From assembly GCF_000430785.1 (NCBI RefSeq), contig NZ_AUMR01000029.1, positions 1 to 64,000 of the forward strand: a DNA stretch of 64,000 bases. Reading direction: 5' to 3'. Source of the stretch: Ectobacillus panaciterrae DSM 19096 (GTDB lineage Bacteria; Bacillota; Bacilli; Bacillales; Bacillaceae_G). Below the pieces are notes generated by a model that saw nothing but the letters and a program-made list of their open reading frames with translations, made no database searches and was not told the origin of the DNA. Both the position numbers and the translations under genes were made by a program. Within the stretch, counting starts at the first letter, position 1; each line of letters begins with the position of its first letter. Of this stretch, positions 35,791 through 45,435 are shown in pieces.

Positions 35791-35883
35791 AAAAAAATAT
35801 TTCCAATGAGTAAGTCTTTTTAGGAACAACAATGGAAGGAAACTTCACTTTACAAGTAACTAACGAATCAAAGGAGACTTTTA

Positions 35884-38469
35884 ATGAATCAATTAACGGC
35901 TCTTTATCCTCTTGCTGTGGAACACACAAAAAAGAAAATTTATGAAGACATTGACCGTTATTTAGAAGATAAAGAAGAGCTGCCCTCCTACGAACAATTC
36001 CTCATGGATAGAAGACACTATATTGAACAGATTTGGATCAACGTATGGTTGAATAAAGTCACAAATGATGTGTCAAGAAGCGAGAAAAAAGCCTCTCTAA
36101 GTGAAATGGGATATGAGGTAGAAGGTGTTAACCGAAAACTGATTAATCAGTTGTTTCGAAACGAAATGAGAACCTATCAACCTTTTGATGTGATGAGGTG
36201 GTTAGATGAAACATTTGCGAATGATCAAAAGGAATGGGAAAAACAATATCAAAAAGCGAGAACGCATTTTCTTGAACGGGAAAAAGAGAAACAGCTGTTA
36301 GAAAAAAGGACAAATGTAAAGAAGAAAATAGTCTATGCTGCTTTAAACATTCTGAAGCAAGATCATGCCATATTATATCTGTATGTCAGACATTACGTTG
36401 CTTGTCAATTAGCAAGCGATCTTAAGAAAAACACAAGACATCAAGCCATTGATCCTTTTAGGATGGAGGAAAAACGAGTAAGAGAAGATCATTTTGACTC
36501 ATCTAACGATAGGACAGTATCGACTTTCTTTCATGAACGGACCCGTGCTATTCATAAAATGTCACTTGAATGGGAATTAAGGCACTATGAATATGAAACC
36601 TATTATTACGAATATGAAAGGCTGATTACTTATTATCTTTGTGAGCTTATACCAAAATGGCTAATAGAACGACTATCGCCGGCTATTCTAAACGATTTTC
36701 AAGAAATATACGGCCAAGGATTAACTGAATCGAAACTGAAGGATATTATAGTTGAACCGATTTTCGAACTCGTAAATCATTATTTCTTGGCTATACAAGA
36801 AGAATATCTTTCTGATCTCCTTAAACTCGCAAATATCCCATTTGATGTTAATAGACATAAAGCAATCTACGAAAAAGATATTGCTGAACGAGAACGGAGA
36901 AAAGCGGAAGAGTTAGCGGAAATAGAACGTAAAAAAGAAGAAGAAAGACAAATGCTTGAAGATATATTCGGACGTGAATATATCCCTTCGGTAGAACGAA
37001 ATATCCATTATGTACTTCATATTGGTGAAACGAATACCGGAAAAACGCATCAATCATTAAAGCGAATGAAAGAAGCAAGCAGTGGTCTGTACCTAGCGCC
37101 GCTTCGACTGTTAGCCCTTGAAATTTACGATAAATTAAATGCAGAAGGCGTTCCCTGTTCATTAAAAACCGGGGAAGAGGAAAAGACGATTAAGGGTGCT
37201 AACCATATATCCTGTACCGTTGAAATGTTTCACGAAAAAGATTTTTATGACGTAGTAGTCATTGATGAAGCTCAAATGATTGCTGATAAGGATCGGGGGT
37301 TTTCATGGTATAAAGCAATTACGAAAGCGAATGCAGCTGAAGTTCACATCATCGGAAGCCGAAACATGAAAACCATGATACTCCAGTTGTTGGGCAATTC
37401 TAATGTTGATATTCGCGAGTATAACCGTGATATTCCGCTTAAAGTGGAATCAGAGGTATTCAATCTTACCGATACCAAAAAAGGAGATGCTCTTGTTTGT
37501 TTTTCAAGAAAACGTGTCCTTGGGGTTGCATCCAGCTTACAAAACAATGGCCATTCCGTCAGCATGATTTACGGCAGTATGCCGCCGGAAACGAGAAAAA
37601 AACAGATACAGCGGTTCAACGAAGGGGAAACAACCGTCATTGTCTCAACCGATGCGATTGGAATGGGATTAAACTTGCCGATTCGCCGTATCGTATTTCT
37701 AGAAAATGAGAAATTTGACGGCACAAGGAGACGGCGGTTAACTTCACAAGAAGTGAAACAAATCGCAGGCCGAGCAGGTAGAAAAGGCATCTACAATGTT
37801 GGGAAAGTAGCATTTACAAAAGAAATAAACATCATGACACGGCTGCTTAACCAAGAGGATGAATCCATTTCCACATTCACGATTGCACCAACGAATGCGG
37901 TATTAGAACGATTTCAGAATTACTCCCGTACACTCGTTACTTTCTTTGAGCTTTGGGAAAAGTTTGAAAGCCCAAAAGGAACAAAAAAGGCAACACTTTC
38001 AGCAGAACGTGAACTGTATCATATGATTCGTGATACTGAAGTAGAAGTACGTCTTTCCATTATGAACCTTTATGGATTTTTGCACCTGCCATTTTCAACA
38101 AATGAGCCTAGACTCATGGAACAATGGCGAGAAACGATGTTTTCAATTGTGAATAAACGGGAATTTCCCGAACCGCAAATAAAAAGGGAGAGCCTGGAGG
38201 AACTGGAACTCGCCTATAAAGCAGTTGGTCTTCACCTCTTGTTTTTATACCGCTTAGACCAACGAACCGAAGCGCTTTACTGGGAGCGGCTACGGGAAGA
38301 AATCAGCGAGGAGATCCATGACACGTTAAAGAAGGGAGTCAAAAACCTCAAGAAAATATGCGGGAAATGCGGGAAAACCCTTCCAAGAGACTTTCCGTTT
38401 CAAATATGTGACGATTGCCATGCCGCACGTTATCCAAGAAGGCACCGTGTTTACGATTACGGTGATTAA
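35884..38469 (+). CDS. SUV3-like DExH RNA helicase with C-terminal zinc ribbon
   Basis: 861 residues. The first 370 are helical and charged with no known domain. The helicase core follows: motif I GETNTGKT (about 381-388), Ia APLRLLALEIYDKL, II DEAQ (461), III-like IIGSRNM, IV VCFSRKRV, V VSTDAIGMGLNLPI, VI QIAGRAGRKG. The GETNTGKT/DEAQ/GRAGR combination is that of the mitochondrial SUV3/Ski2-like group, not of CshA-type DEAD-box helicases. A CGKCGKTLP...ICDDC zinc ribbon closes the protein. A role in RNA turnover is likely by homology. Confidence 0.87.
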   Translation: MNQLTALYPLAVEHTKKKIYEDIDRYLEDKEELPSYEQFLMDRRHYIEQIWINVWLNKVTNDVSRSEKKASLSEMGYEVEGVNRKLINQLFRNEMRTYQPFDVMRWLDETFANDQKEWEKQYQKARTHFLEREKEKQLLEKRTNVKKKIVYAALNILKQDHAILYLYVRHYVACQLASDLKKNTRHQAIDPFRMEEKRVREDHFDSSNDRTVSTFFHERTRAIHKMSLEWELRHYEYETYYYEYERLITYYLCELIPKWLIERLSPAILNDFQEIYGQGLTESKLKDIIVEPIFELVNHYFLAIQEEYLSDLLKLANIPFDVNRHKAIYEKDIAERERRKAEELAEIERKKEEERQMLEDIFGREYIPSVERNIHYVLHIGETNTGKTHQSLKRMKEASSGLYLAPLRLLALEIYDKLNAEGVPCSLKTGEEEKTIKGANHISCTVEMFHEKDFYDVVVIDEAQMIADKDRGFSWYKAITKANAAEVHIIGSRNMKTMILQLLGNSNVDIREYNRDIPLKVESEVFNLTDTKKGDALVCFSRKRVLGVASSLQNNGHSVSMIYGSMPPETRKKQIQRFNEGETTVIVSTDAIGMGLNLPIRRIVFLENEKFDGTRRRRLTSQEVKQIAGRAGRKGIYNVGKVAFTKEINIMTRLLNQEDESISTFTIAPTNAVLERFQNYSRTLVTFFELWEKFESPKGTKKATLSAERELYHMIRDTEVEVRLSIMNLYGFLHLPFSTNEPRLMEQWRETMFSIVNKREFPEPQIKRESLEELELAYKAVGLHLLFLYRLDQRTEALYWERLREEISEEIHDTLKKGVKNLKKICGKCGKTLPRDFPFQICDDCHAARYPRRHRVYDYGD

Positions 38470-38546
38470 AAGTTCTTGAAAAAGAGTGACCATGAGGAAT
38501 CATCATGGTCATTATGAGGAAGAGGTAACATGGGATTATTATGAAA

Positions 38547-38575
38547 GGGCACTCAATTATTCGAGTGTCTTTTTC
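38547..38575 (+). terminator. Terminator downstream of the helicase gene
   Basis: GGCACTC / GAGTGTC (one G-U pair), loop 8, then TTTTTC. A second dyad (TGACCATG / CATGGTCA) lies at 38487-38511 just after the stop codon. Confidence 0.7.
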
Positions 38576-38576
38576 T

Positions 38577-38614
38577 GTCTGCGCCATTGTTAATTTCATT
38601 TACCAAATTTTGTT
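38577..38614 (+). repeat. 38-bp dispersed intergenic repeat, copy 2
   Basis: GTCTGCGCCATTGTTAATTT followed by CATTTACCAAATTTTGTT, near-identical to 18147-18184. The rest of 38470-38837 has no gene. Confidence 0.6.
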
Positions 38615-38837
38615 TATAAAAATAAATGCTATTTATTTTTAATATAAGAGCCGCTTTATTTGATGCTAGACATCTACTCCTATCTACCGCAAGTAAAAAG
38701 TACCTATAATCTCATTTCATCGTGTAGTAGCCCTAATATAAAAGTCAGTAAACGTTGAAACTTGCGATTTGTTTACGTTCAATCCCTTGTGTATTGAGAA
38801 TATAGTGGATTTATAACGCTAAGAGAGGGGAATTAAA

Positions 38838-39176
38838 ATGCTTTATGGCTACGTGCAAGCAAAATTATCAGGGCTTATTGTGACGCTTAAAGAAATTGTG
38901 CATGAACTGAAAGCAGGAAATGGATATGGAAGTCACATTGAAGCATTGAAAAAAGAAATAGCAAACTTCACAGCAGAGGTAGACAACTTTATAGAAAAAT
39001 ACTCTGATTCATTTACAGCATTATCAGTAAATGCATACGCACTATTAAAAGATATAGAGGAGACTGTGAGTGATAAAGGTTATTTTGATAATGTAGGAAT
39101 TGCTAATGCTATTGAAATATTTGAAGATTATATAAATTGGTTGGAAGAAACAAAAGGTAATGAGGAGTGCTGGTAA
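38838..39176 (+). CDS. Hypothetical helical protein (112 aa)
   Basis: ATG after AAGAGAGGGGAATTAAA. The product is predominantly helical with coiled-coil-like heptads (SHIEALKKEIANFTAEVDNFIEKY, read in segments) and no membrane segment. No family recognised. Single gene between a repeat and decayed sequence. Confidence 0.65.
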   Translation: MLYGYVQAKLSGLIVTLKEIVHELKAGNGYGSHIEALKKEIANFTAEVDNFIEKYSDSFTALSVNAYALLKDIEETVSDKGYFDNVGIANAIEIFEDYINWLEETKGNEECW

Positions 39177-39209
39177 ATAACCACCATTACTTTTTATTCG
39201 CTGTAAACA

Positions 39210-39333
39210 CCTCAAACGATTCAGATTGAAGAAGTTGAAAAATTGATTTCAATTACTGAAAAAATTCACTCATTTGCCTGCTGACGATAAGATTGCAAGA
39301 GGGCGTATTGAAAAAAGCAACTATGATAGATAA
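39210..39333 (+). pseudogene. Short frameshifted gene remnant
   Basis: EEVEKLISITEKIHS in one frame continues as LPADDKIARGRIEKSNYDR and a stop in another, with one frameshift between. It looks like the tail of a small helical protein; family unknown. Confidence 0.4.
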
Positions 39334-39452
39334 CGGAGCCTATTACATAGGAAATTCGAATTATTAAAATACGTGATCCAAAAAACATAACCTTCTTTTT
39401 TATTTATGTTATATTTATTATAGTTTTGTATTAAATGTTAAGGAGAAGCATA

Positions 39453-39806
39453 ATGTCAATTCAAAATATTTCACCTGAAACACTTTTAGAACGTGTAGAT
39501 AATGGCCAATCCGTGTTGATCTTGGATGTTCGTTCGGAGGAGAAAATGAATGCTTTTCAAATCAATCATCCAAATATCACAACGATGGCATTGGAAAAGA
39601 AACTTTTTCTCGATGAAGCACATATAAAACCTGACGCGCTTTCATCTTTGCCAGTAAATTCTGAAATCCTTGTTGTTTGTTCAACAGGAAACTCTGCAAA
39701 GAAAGTGGCACAAAAATTATCATCGGAAGGGTATCAAACGTCTGTATTAGAGGGCGGAGTAACTTCTTGGCGCGAACATATTAATGATTTAAAAGAAGAA
39801 AAATAA
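39453..39806 (+). CDS. Rhodanese-like domain protein
   Basis: 117 residues from ATG 39453 (AAGGAGAAGCATA upstream). A single rhodanese domain: ILDVRSEEKMNAFQINHP, then the active-site loop CSTGNSAKKVA with the persulfide Cys, and LEGGVTSWR near the end. Probably a sulfur carrier or transferase in the cytosol. Stands alone, with two terminators behind it. Confidence 0.9.
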   Translation: MSIQNISPETLLERVDNGQSVLILDVRSEEKMNAFQINHPNITTMALEKKLFLDEAHIKPDALSSLPVNSEILVVCSTGNSAKKVAQKLSSEGYQTSVLEGGVTSWREHINDLKEEK

Positions 39807-39909
39807 AAAGAACAGAATAATCATCAGGATTGACATCAAGCAAATTAACATACAATCAAGCCTGTAAGTAGAATGCTTGTCAGAAGAAAATGAAATAATC
39901 AATTCCATT

Positions 39910-39968
39910 ACACTCCGGATTCTGGGGTGTTTTTTTCTGCACATGAAACAAACCGTCTTCGGTTTTAT
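39910..39968 (+). terminator. Two consecutive terminator hairpins
   Basis: ACACTCC / GGGGTGT followed by T7 (39910-39937), then AAACCG / CGGTTT followed by TATTC (39950-39968). Confidence 0.75.
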
Positions 39969-40053
39969 TCAATTAACAACAGTATCTATTGAAGTTTTAC
40001 CCAAAATACATATTTAAGTTTTACATAAAAACATTAAATCTAGGTTATATGAA

Positions 40054-40077
40054 CAAAAAGCTCCTGCTTTTATACAG
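40054..40077 (-). terminator. Terminator of the minus-strand yjcZ-type gene
   Basis: On the minus strand AAAAGCTTCTG / CAGGAGCTTTT with wobble pairs and a T-rich tail. Confidence 0.7.
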
Positions 40078-40094
40078 AAGCTTTTCTATAGTTT

Positions 40095-40232
40095 TTAGCA
40101 GTATCCATAGCCACCATAGCCGCCATAGCCGCCACAGCAACAAGCTGCACCGACGATAATCAATAAAATAAATAATACAACAACTAAAGCAAAGCTAGTA
40201 CCAAAACCATGTCCATGTCCAAGACTACTCAT
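40095..40232 (-). CDS. YjcZ-family sporulation protein (45 aa)
   Basis: Reads [20 protein letters not shown], continues [13 protein letters not shown] and ends in a Gly-Gly-Tyr repeat tail ([12 protein letters not shown]). Start follows AAAGGAGGTATAAAT on the minus strand. The [16 protein letters not shown] membrane segment is the YjcZ hallmark. These tiny proteins are made during sporulation and are thought to associate with spore membranes or coat; function unknown. A second member lies at 47845-48000. Confidence 0.88.
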   Translation of the reverse strand: MSSLGHGHGFGTSFALVVVLFILLIIVGAACCCGGYGGYGGYGYC

Positions 40233-40466
40233 ATATTTATACCTCCTTTGACTTTAAATATGCAGGGGAAAACTGAATGGGTCATCACTACAATCAGGCA
40301 AAGCAGCGGATAATGTATCGTATGTTTCTTTATGATTATAGAGCCAGTCTGTATTACAAATAGGCTTATAAAATGACAATAAGCCCTTTTTATAGGTCAT
40401 ACATGCACCAAAACCTCAATTTGAAATAGTTTAAAATAGCTCTTAAATATTTCGGGAGGGAGATGT

Positions 40467-40745
40467 ATGAAAATAGAAGACCAAAAACAATACCATGAAT
40501 ATTTGTTAGAATGGTGTAGCGACATTTATTCTCATTGGGAAAATATGAGACCAATGTTTTCAAGACTCTTTGATATAAAATCCTTAGAGGAATGGGAAGA
40601 ATCATGTCGCGAATTAAAAGAAAAATTACAGGAAGATTTAAAAGTGGACTCCGCCGACCTTCACTTTCAGACAGCTAAAAACCTATATGAACAGTGGGAA
40701 CTCTTATACAGTGAATCACTTACTTATCGAGAAGAAGTTGAATAG
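40467..40745 (+). CDS. Hypothetical acidic helical protein (92 aa)
   Basis: ATG after TTCGGGAGGGAGATGT. Helical, Glu- and Trp-rich (KQYHEYLLEWCSDIYSHWEN), ending in an acidic tail. No recognised family or membrane segment. Single gene. Confidence 0.65.
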   Translation: MKIEDQKQYHEYLLEWCSDIYSHWENMRPMFSRLFDIKSLEEWEESCRELKEKLQEDLKVDSADLHFQTAKNLYEQWELLYSESLTYREEVE

Positions 40746-41033
40746 AATGTGAGAAAGAATAACTTTCATCGCAAACCACACATATTTGTTAAAAATCGGT
40801 TCTTCCGGATACAGTTGATATACAAGCAGCTGCTGATGCTCGTAGAAGAGAGGGATTACCATAGGATGAAGGGGGAGGAGGTGTTCTTTTTTTTCCTTTC
40901 CCGATAATCCGAATGGTTTGATACCCTAAGTTTACTTGCTCCCATCAGAAGTCGATTCTGACTACACAAAACGTTTAGAGCCGTCTAAAGTAATTGAAAT
41001 TGTAAAAAACATCTAACTTGGAACTTTACACCT
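40746..41033. other. Decayed coding region
   Basis: Two protein-like pieces without starts: PDTVDIQAAADARRREGLP near 40805-40865, and LLPSEVDSDYTKRLEPSKVI with a stop at about 41016. The second ends directly before a terminator, as a real gene would. Not assigned to a family. Confidence 0.4.
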
Positions 41034-41070
41034 AGGCGATTCCTGAAATTTAGGAGTCGTCTTTTTGTTT
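41034..41070 (+). terminator. Terminator of the decayed gene
   Basis: GGCGATTCCT / AGGAGTCGTC stem with wobble pairs, loop 7, tail CTTTTTGTTTTT. Between here and 41309 there is no supported gene. Confidence 0.7.
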
Positions 41071-41308
41071 TTATCTTTGTCTTTTTGGGATATGTAAATG
41101 GGATATTTAGAAACGTTGAAAATACACGTTTTAGATTTTATTCTAAAAGGGTGTACTCTATTGATAACAACAGTTGGTACGTAAGGCGATTCACTCATGT
41201 TTTGTGACAATAAACCAGCTATTCGTAGTGTCCATGTTCTTGGCATAATATCACAACCCCTAATATAACTATGTATTATAAAGACAAGCTGTAAAGGAGG
41301 GTTAAAAG

Positions 41309-41953
41309 GTGTCCCTACTTATAATTAAACATATTGTTCTTGGGTTATCGATTGCAGCACCGATCGGACCGATTAATATTGAAATTCTTAGAAGAGGATT
41401 ATCTCAAGGATTCTGGCCATCTCTCCTTGTAGGCGCAGGCGGAATGACTGCTGATTGTATCTTAATGTTCCTCATGTACCAGGGACTTTCTCAACTATTA
41501 ACCTTAGAAGGGGTTCAACTTACTTTAATCATTTTCGGTGCGGTGGTATTGATTCATACAGGTCTACAAAGTTTAATCCATCAGAAAGAATCAGTAATGG
41601 TTAATGATAGGGACCATCCTATTAACACCGGATTGATGGATTCATTTTTAACTGGAGCGTTTATTGCTGCTTTTAACCCTTTAAATATTCTATTTTGGCT
41701 GGGTATATATGGATCAGTGTTAAGTGATTCATTTAACGACGATAACAAAATAAAGGCATTCTTTATCAGCAGTGCTGTTTTTATAGGGATTGGATTGTGG
41801 AACTTAAACTTAGCTCTCACCGTTCACTTTGGAAAAAAATCACTTAACCCAAGCACTCTTAAATGGATCTCTTTTGTTGCAAGTCTTATTATACTAGGAT
41901 TCGGTCTTCATTTAAGTTATCAAGCCATTATTAGAATAAAGAATATGATGTAA
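41309..41953 (+). CDS. LysE-family amino acid exporter
   Basis: 214 residues, about six membrane helices. AAPIGPINIEILRRGLSQGF is the LysE/RhtB N-terminal signature and FLTGAFIAAFNPLNILFW the central one. GTG start after AAAGGAGGGTTAAAAG. It lies about 210 bp upstream of egtB in the same orientation. A role in moving ergothioneine or a precursor is possible but is inference from position only. Confidence 0.88.
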   Translation: MSLLIIKHIVLGLSIAAPIGPINIEILRRGLSQGFWPSLLVGAGGMTADCILMFLMYQGLSQLLTLEGVQLTLIIFGAVVLIHTGLQSLIHQKESVMVNDRDHPINTGLMDSFLTGAFIAAFNPLNILFWLGIYGSVLSDSFNDDNKIKAFFISSAVFIGIGLWNLNLALTVHFGKKSLNPSTLKWISFVASLIILGFGLHLSYQAIIRIKNMM

Positions 41954-42164
41954 TGAATGTATATTATATGTGATCTAACAATGCTAGCAATAAACTCAAT
42001 CTTCGTAATTATTTAGTAAGATTACATATTCGTTCATAATATGTATGCATAAGTCATATATTCTTTTAGCTATTACATACTGCTAATATCAACATACATA
42101 TTCAGCATTGTATTGTTTAAGATGCAGAAATTCGTTAATAGAATATATAAGAGGAGGGATCGTT

Positions 42165-43421
42165 ATTAATATTCAAAAAAAAAGAAGCGATCTATTGTTA
42201 GAGAAATACCAGTATACGAGAAACTTAACACTACAAATCGTTGAACCCTTAGAAACCGAGGATTTTGGTGTGCAGGCGATGGTAGATGCAAGTCCTCCCA
42301 AATGGCACTTAGCCCATACAACCTGGTTTTTTGAAGACTTTATTTTAATGGATTATAAACCTGGGTATCACTATTACTTAGAAGATGCACGGAAGTTGTT
42401 TAATTCCTATTATGAAACATTGAGTAAACCGTTCCCAAGATCAAAAAGGGGTCTTATTTCTCGCCCGACTGTAAGAGAAGTCCTAAATTACCGGCGTGCA
42501 GTCGATGAAGAAATCATTGCTCTTTTAAGTCAAAGTAATGAACTAGATGAAAAGTTTTATTCCTTGATTCTATTAGGCATTCATCATGAACAGCAACATC
42601 AAGAGCTATTAATTACTGATCTTAAATATAATTTCTCAATTAACCCTTTAAAGCCTTCCTATAAAAAAGACATTGAAAATCCATCTGAATGGTCGTTTGT
42701 CCCGCCTCTAACATGGGACTATTTCCAAGAAGGAGTCACGACGATTGGAACGAATAATCAAGGTTTTTCATTCGATAATGAACAACCTGCTCACAAACAC
42801 TTTCTATATCCTTTTGCCATCGCAAACAGACCCGTAACAAATGGTGAATATCTTGAATTTATCGAAGACAACGGTTATGAGACACCCGTTAATTGGCTTT
42901 CTGATGGCTGGGCAACCGTTACAGAACAAAAGTGGAGTGCACCACTTTATTGGGAATATATCGACGGAACTTGGTATCAATTTACACTCTCTGGATTGAA
43001 GCCCGTTGAAAAAAACCAACCTGTAACACATATCAGCTTTTATGAAGCCGATGCTTATGCAAGATGGGCTGGTTACCGCCTTCCGACCGAACAAGAGTGG
43101 GAACATGCTTTTCGAAATGAACCAGTTGAAGGGAAGTTTCTAGAAAACCTTCTTTTTAATGAAAGCTACGAATCAGACAAAACAATCTTCGGTACAGTTT
43201 GGGAATGGACATGCAGCCCTTATACACGTTATCCGCAAAGCGCAAGACCAGAAGGTGCATTAGGAGAATACAACGCGAAGTTCATGAGTAACCAAATGGT
43301 TTTGCGTGGTGGGTCGAGTGCTACTCCTCGTAATCATGTTAGATTAACCTACCGCAACTTCTTCCATCCCGATAAAAGGTGGCAGTTTAGTGGAATACGT
43401 TTAGCTAAGGAGGAACAATAA
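42165..43421 (+). CDS. egtB: Ergothioneine biosynthesis protein EgtB, apparent ATT start
   Basis: Iron-dependent sulfoxide synthase joining hercynine with a thiol (gamma-Glu-Cys or Cys). A DinB-like N-terminal domain carries the iron ligands: PPKWHLAHTTWFFE gives one His and HHEQQHQELL the other two. An FGE-sulfatase domain follows (HISFYEADAYARWAGYRLPTEQEWE, WEWTCSPY, RGGSSATPRNHVR, FSGIRLA). No ATG, GTG or TTG lies behind the strong AGAGGAGGG at 42150-42158; ATT 42165 is 6 nt after it. TTG 42108 is the only standard start in frame and has no ribosome site. About 418 residues. Confidence 0.9.
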   Translation: MNIQKKRSDLLLEKYQYTRNLTLQIVEPLETEDFGVQAMVDASPPKWHLAHTTWFFEDFILMDYKPGYHYYLEDARKLFNSYYETLSKPFPRSKRGLISRPTVREVLNYRRAVDEEIIALLSQSNELDEKFYSLILLGIHHEQQHQELLITDLKYNFSINPLKPSYKKDIENPSEWSFVPPLTWDYFQEGVTTIGTNNQGFSFDNEQPAHKHFLYPFAIANRPVTNGEYLEFIEDNGYETPVNWLSDGWATVTEQKWSAPLYWEYIDGTWYQFTLSGLKPVEKNQPVTHISFYEADAYARWAGYRLPTEQEWEHAFRNEPVEGKFLENLLFNESYESDKTIFGTVWEWTCSPYTRYPQSARPEGALGEYNAKFMSNQMVLRGGSSATPRNHVRLTYRNFFHPDKRWQFSGIRLAKEEQ

Positions 43422-43425
43422 CTTG

Positions 43426-44385
43426 ATGCAATCCAATCATATGATCCTTGATTTTAATCCTCCTTTCTCCTCGTTAAAAGAAGAGGTCTTAATGGGATTA
43501 AGACAAAACCAAAAACAGTTACATCCGAAGTTGTTTTACGATGAAAAAGGTAGCAAGCTCTTTAATCAGATTACCACATTACCCGAATATTATTTAACTC
43601 GTTCTGAAAAAGAGATCTTGACAACCTTTCACTCTGACATTTGTGCTTTTATTGGTCATAATTCACCACTAATCGAGTTAGGATGCGGCAGTGAAGAAAA
43701 AATACAACTAATTTTAGAATCGTTGCAAAGGGGAAATCGTTATATCCCCATTGATATTTCGCGAGAAGCTTTAAACAACACCGTTGAAAAATTACTTGAT
43801 TCCTATCCCTTATTGGATGTAAAAGCCATTCGCGCCGACTATACACAAGCCTTATCGTTCCTATGTCAGGGCTCAGAAGAAAAGAAAGTCATTTTATTTC
43901 TTGGCTCAACGATTGGAAACTTTGATGAAAATGACAGAGAAAAGTTTTTGTGCCAGTTAGCTAAAAATCTAAACCCCAATGATGGTTTACTTATTGGCAT
44001 TGATTTAAAAAAATCACCCCGTTTATTAGAAGCAGCCTATAACGATTCACAAGGCATTACTGCTGCATTTAACAAAAACTTGTTACACCGAATCAACCTA
44101 GAGCTTGATGCCAATTTTCAAGTGGAACAATTCACACATCATGCTTTTTTCAACAATGTTAAAAACCGAATCGAAATGCATCTCATCAGCAATACTGTTC
44201 AAGAAGTATTAATAGGAAATGAAACTTTTTCTTTCCTTCCAGGAGAAACGATTCATACAGAGAATTCTTATAAGTTCGATCTCAAAGAATACGAACAAAT
44301 ACTGGTCAAAGTAGGACTTTGCTTACGTAAGGTCTGGACCGATAAACAGAATTATTTTGCGGTAACGTATATTGAACCCTTGTAA
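43426..44385 (+). CDS. egtD: L-histidine N-alpha-methyltransferase EgtD
   Basis: 319 residues from ATG 43426 (AAGGAGGAACAATAACTTG before it; TTG 43423 also possible). It trimethylates histidine to hercynine. Family blocks: HPKLFYDEKGSKLFNQIT, LPEYYLTRSEKEIL, ELGCGSEEK (SAM site), IPIDISREAL, LFLGSTIGNF, and a closing YFAVTYIEPL. Starts 4 nt after egtB, so translationally coupled. With egtB this is the minimal two-gene pathway; no egtA, egtC or egtE is in the window. Its stop is immediately followed by a truncated lipase frame. Confidence 0.93.
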   Translation: MQSNHMILDFNPPFSSLKEEVLMGLRQNQKQLHPKLFYDEKGSKLFNQITTLPEYYLTRSEKEILTTFHSDICAFIGHNSPLIELGCGSEEKIQLILESLQRGNRYIPIDISREALNNTVEKLLDSYPLLDVKAIRADYTQALSFLCQGSEEKKVILFLGSTIGNFDENDREKFLCQLAKNLNPNDGLLIGIDLKKSPRLLEAAYNDSQGITAAFNKNLLHRINLELDANFQVEQFTHHAFFNNVKNRIEMHLISNTVQEVLIGNETFSFLPGETIHTENSYKFDLKEYEQILVKVGLCLRKVWTDKQNYFAVTYIEPL

Positions 44386-45417
44386 TCAAAGCAGGTTGTC
44401 GTCACGTTCCGCGGCACAGAAGGCTATGATCCGTTCGGAAGGGGTGTCCCTGACTTTAAAGCAGACGCTGTTGATGTAGTGGGCAGCAGGATGAGAAAAA
44501 GCGAGGACACCCTAAACAAATTATCTGCATTAGACCCACCACCAAATTTGGGAATCCAGGAACGGATGCAATTTTACAATGCCAAAGAACGGTTGCAACA
44601 ACATGTAGAAGAAAGTCAATTTACCCAAGCGGACAGGCTAGTGGCGCATGTCGTCAAGGAGTATCAGGCAAAAGGTTATGACGTGTCTACCACAGGACAT
44701 TCCCTTGGCGGAGGGATGGCGGAATACACGGCTGCGAAATATAACCTAAAAGCAGTTACCTATAGTGCTCCAGACGTGATGCATCTTCTTCCGAAGGAGT
44801 TGAGGGAAAGAGCCAAGCAGGGCAAATTTAACGGACAGATCACCAGTTATGTGCATCCTTATGATTCAATCGGTGCGGGAGCGTTTGGTTCTTACCCCCA
44901 ACATGTGGGCTCGACGTATTATATTTCTCGATTGGGCATTCACAATCTATTGCCTACGTCTGTGCAGCTCTGTGCCCCGTTTTTTATCTATAACGTTGCT
45001 CGTTTTTTCCTCTCTATTGCTGGGGTGAAATTTCATGATTTGGATCAATATACATTTGACGAAAACGGAAATTTGGCAAATCCATATATCGTCAATCAAG
45101 CGACAAAGGAAGTCATGGTGGGCTCCCCGCGTCAAGGGTGGGGTACGATTGAGGTCAACGCCGAAGATTTGCGTCGTGTGGGAAAACAACTGCAAAGCAA
45201 TGCGATGGAAACAAGAGAACGCATTGCATCCTCCAAGAGGGCTGTTTTGTCTCTTGTGCAAACGTCTCACAGTCATGGCTTGAACGTCATTGTCAACCAA
45301 ATTGAACATCACTTAGACAATTTTCATGCAAGGTATGCGAATGCTTCCCAAGAAGTAGCACATTACATAGAGAATAAGGCGATCGCATTTGAAAATGCGG
45401 ATCAAGGAAAAGGATAA
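44386..45417 (+). pseudogene. 5'-truncated T7SS-type lipase with C-terminal helical domain
   Basis: Directly after the egtD TAA, in the same frame, the sequence reads KQVVVTFRGTEGYDPFGRG, the lipase class 3 strand that normally lies well inside the enzyme. No start codon or ribosome site precedes it; GTG 44479 is internal. The catalytic Ser motif GHSLGGG, the Asp region YVHPYDSIG and a His near LGIHNL are intact. The last 90 residues (from VNAEDLRRVGKQLQ) are long helices like an LXG/WXG-type secretion domain, giving the order lipase-then-helical known from TslA-type effectors. The 5' end was probably lost by deletion. Confidence 0.7.
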
Positions 45418-45435
45418 CGCACGGAGGGGGAGATT

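Noticed and set aside
41013-41246. 77-codon minus-strand ORF (MPRTWTLRIAGLL...)
   Set aside because: It overlaps a plus-strand terminator, its C-terminal half is Lys/Thr-rich noise, and the ribosome site is weak; only the first 20 residues look protein-like.
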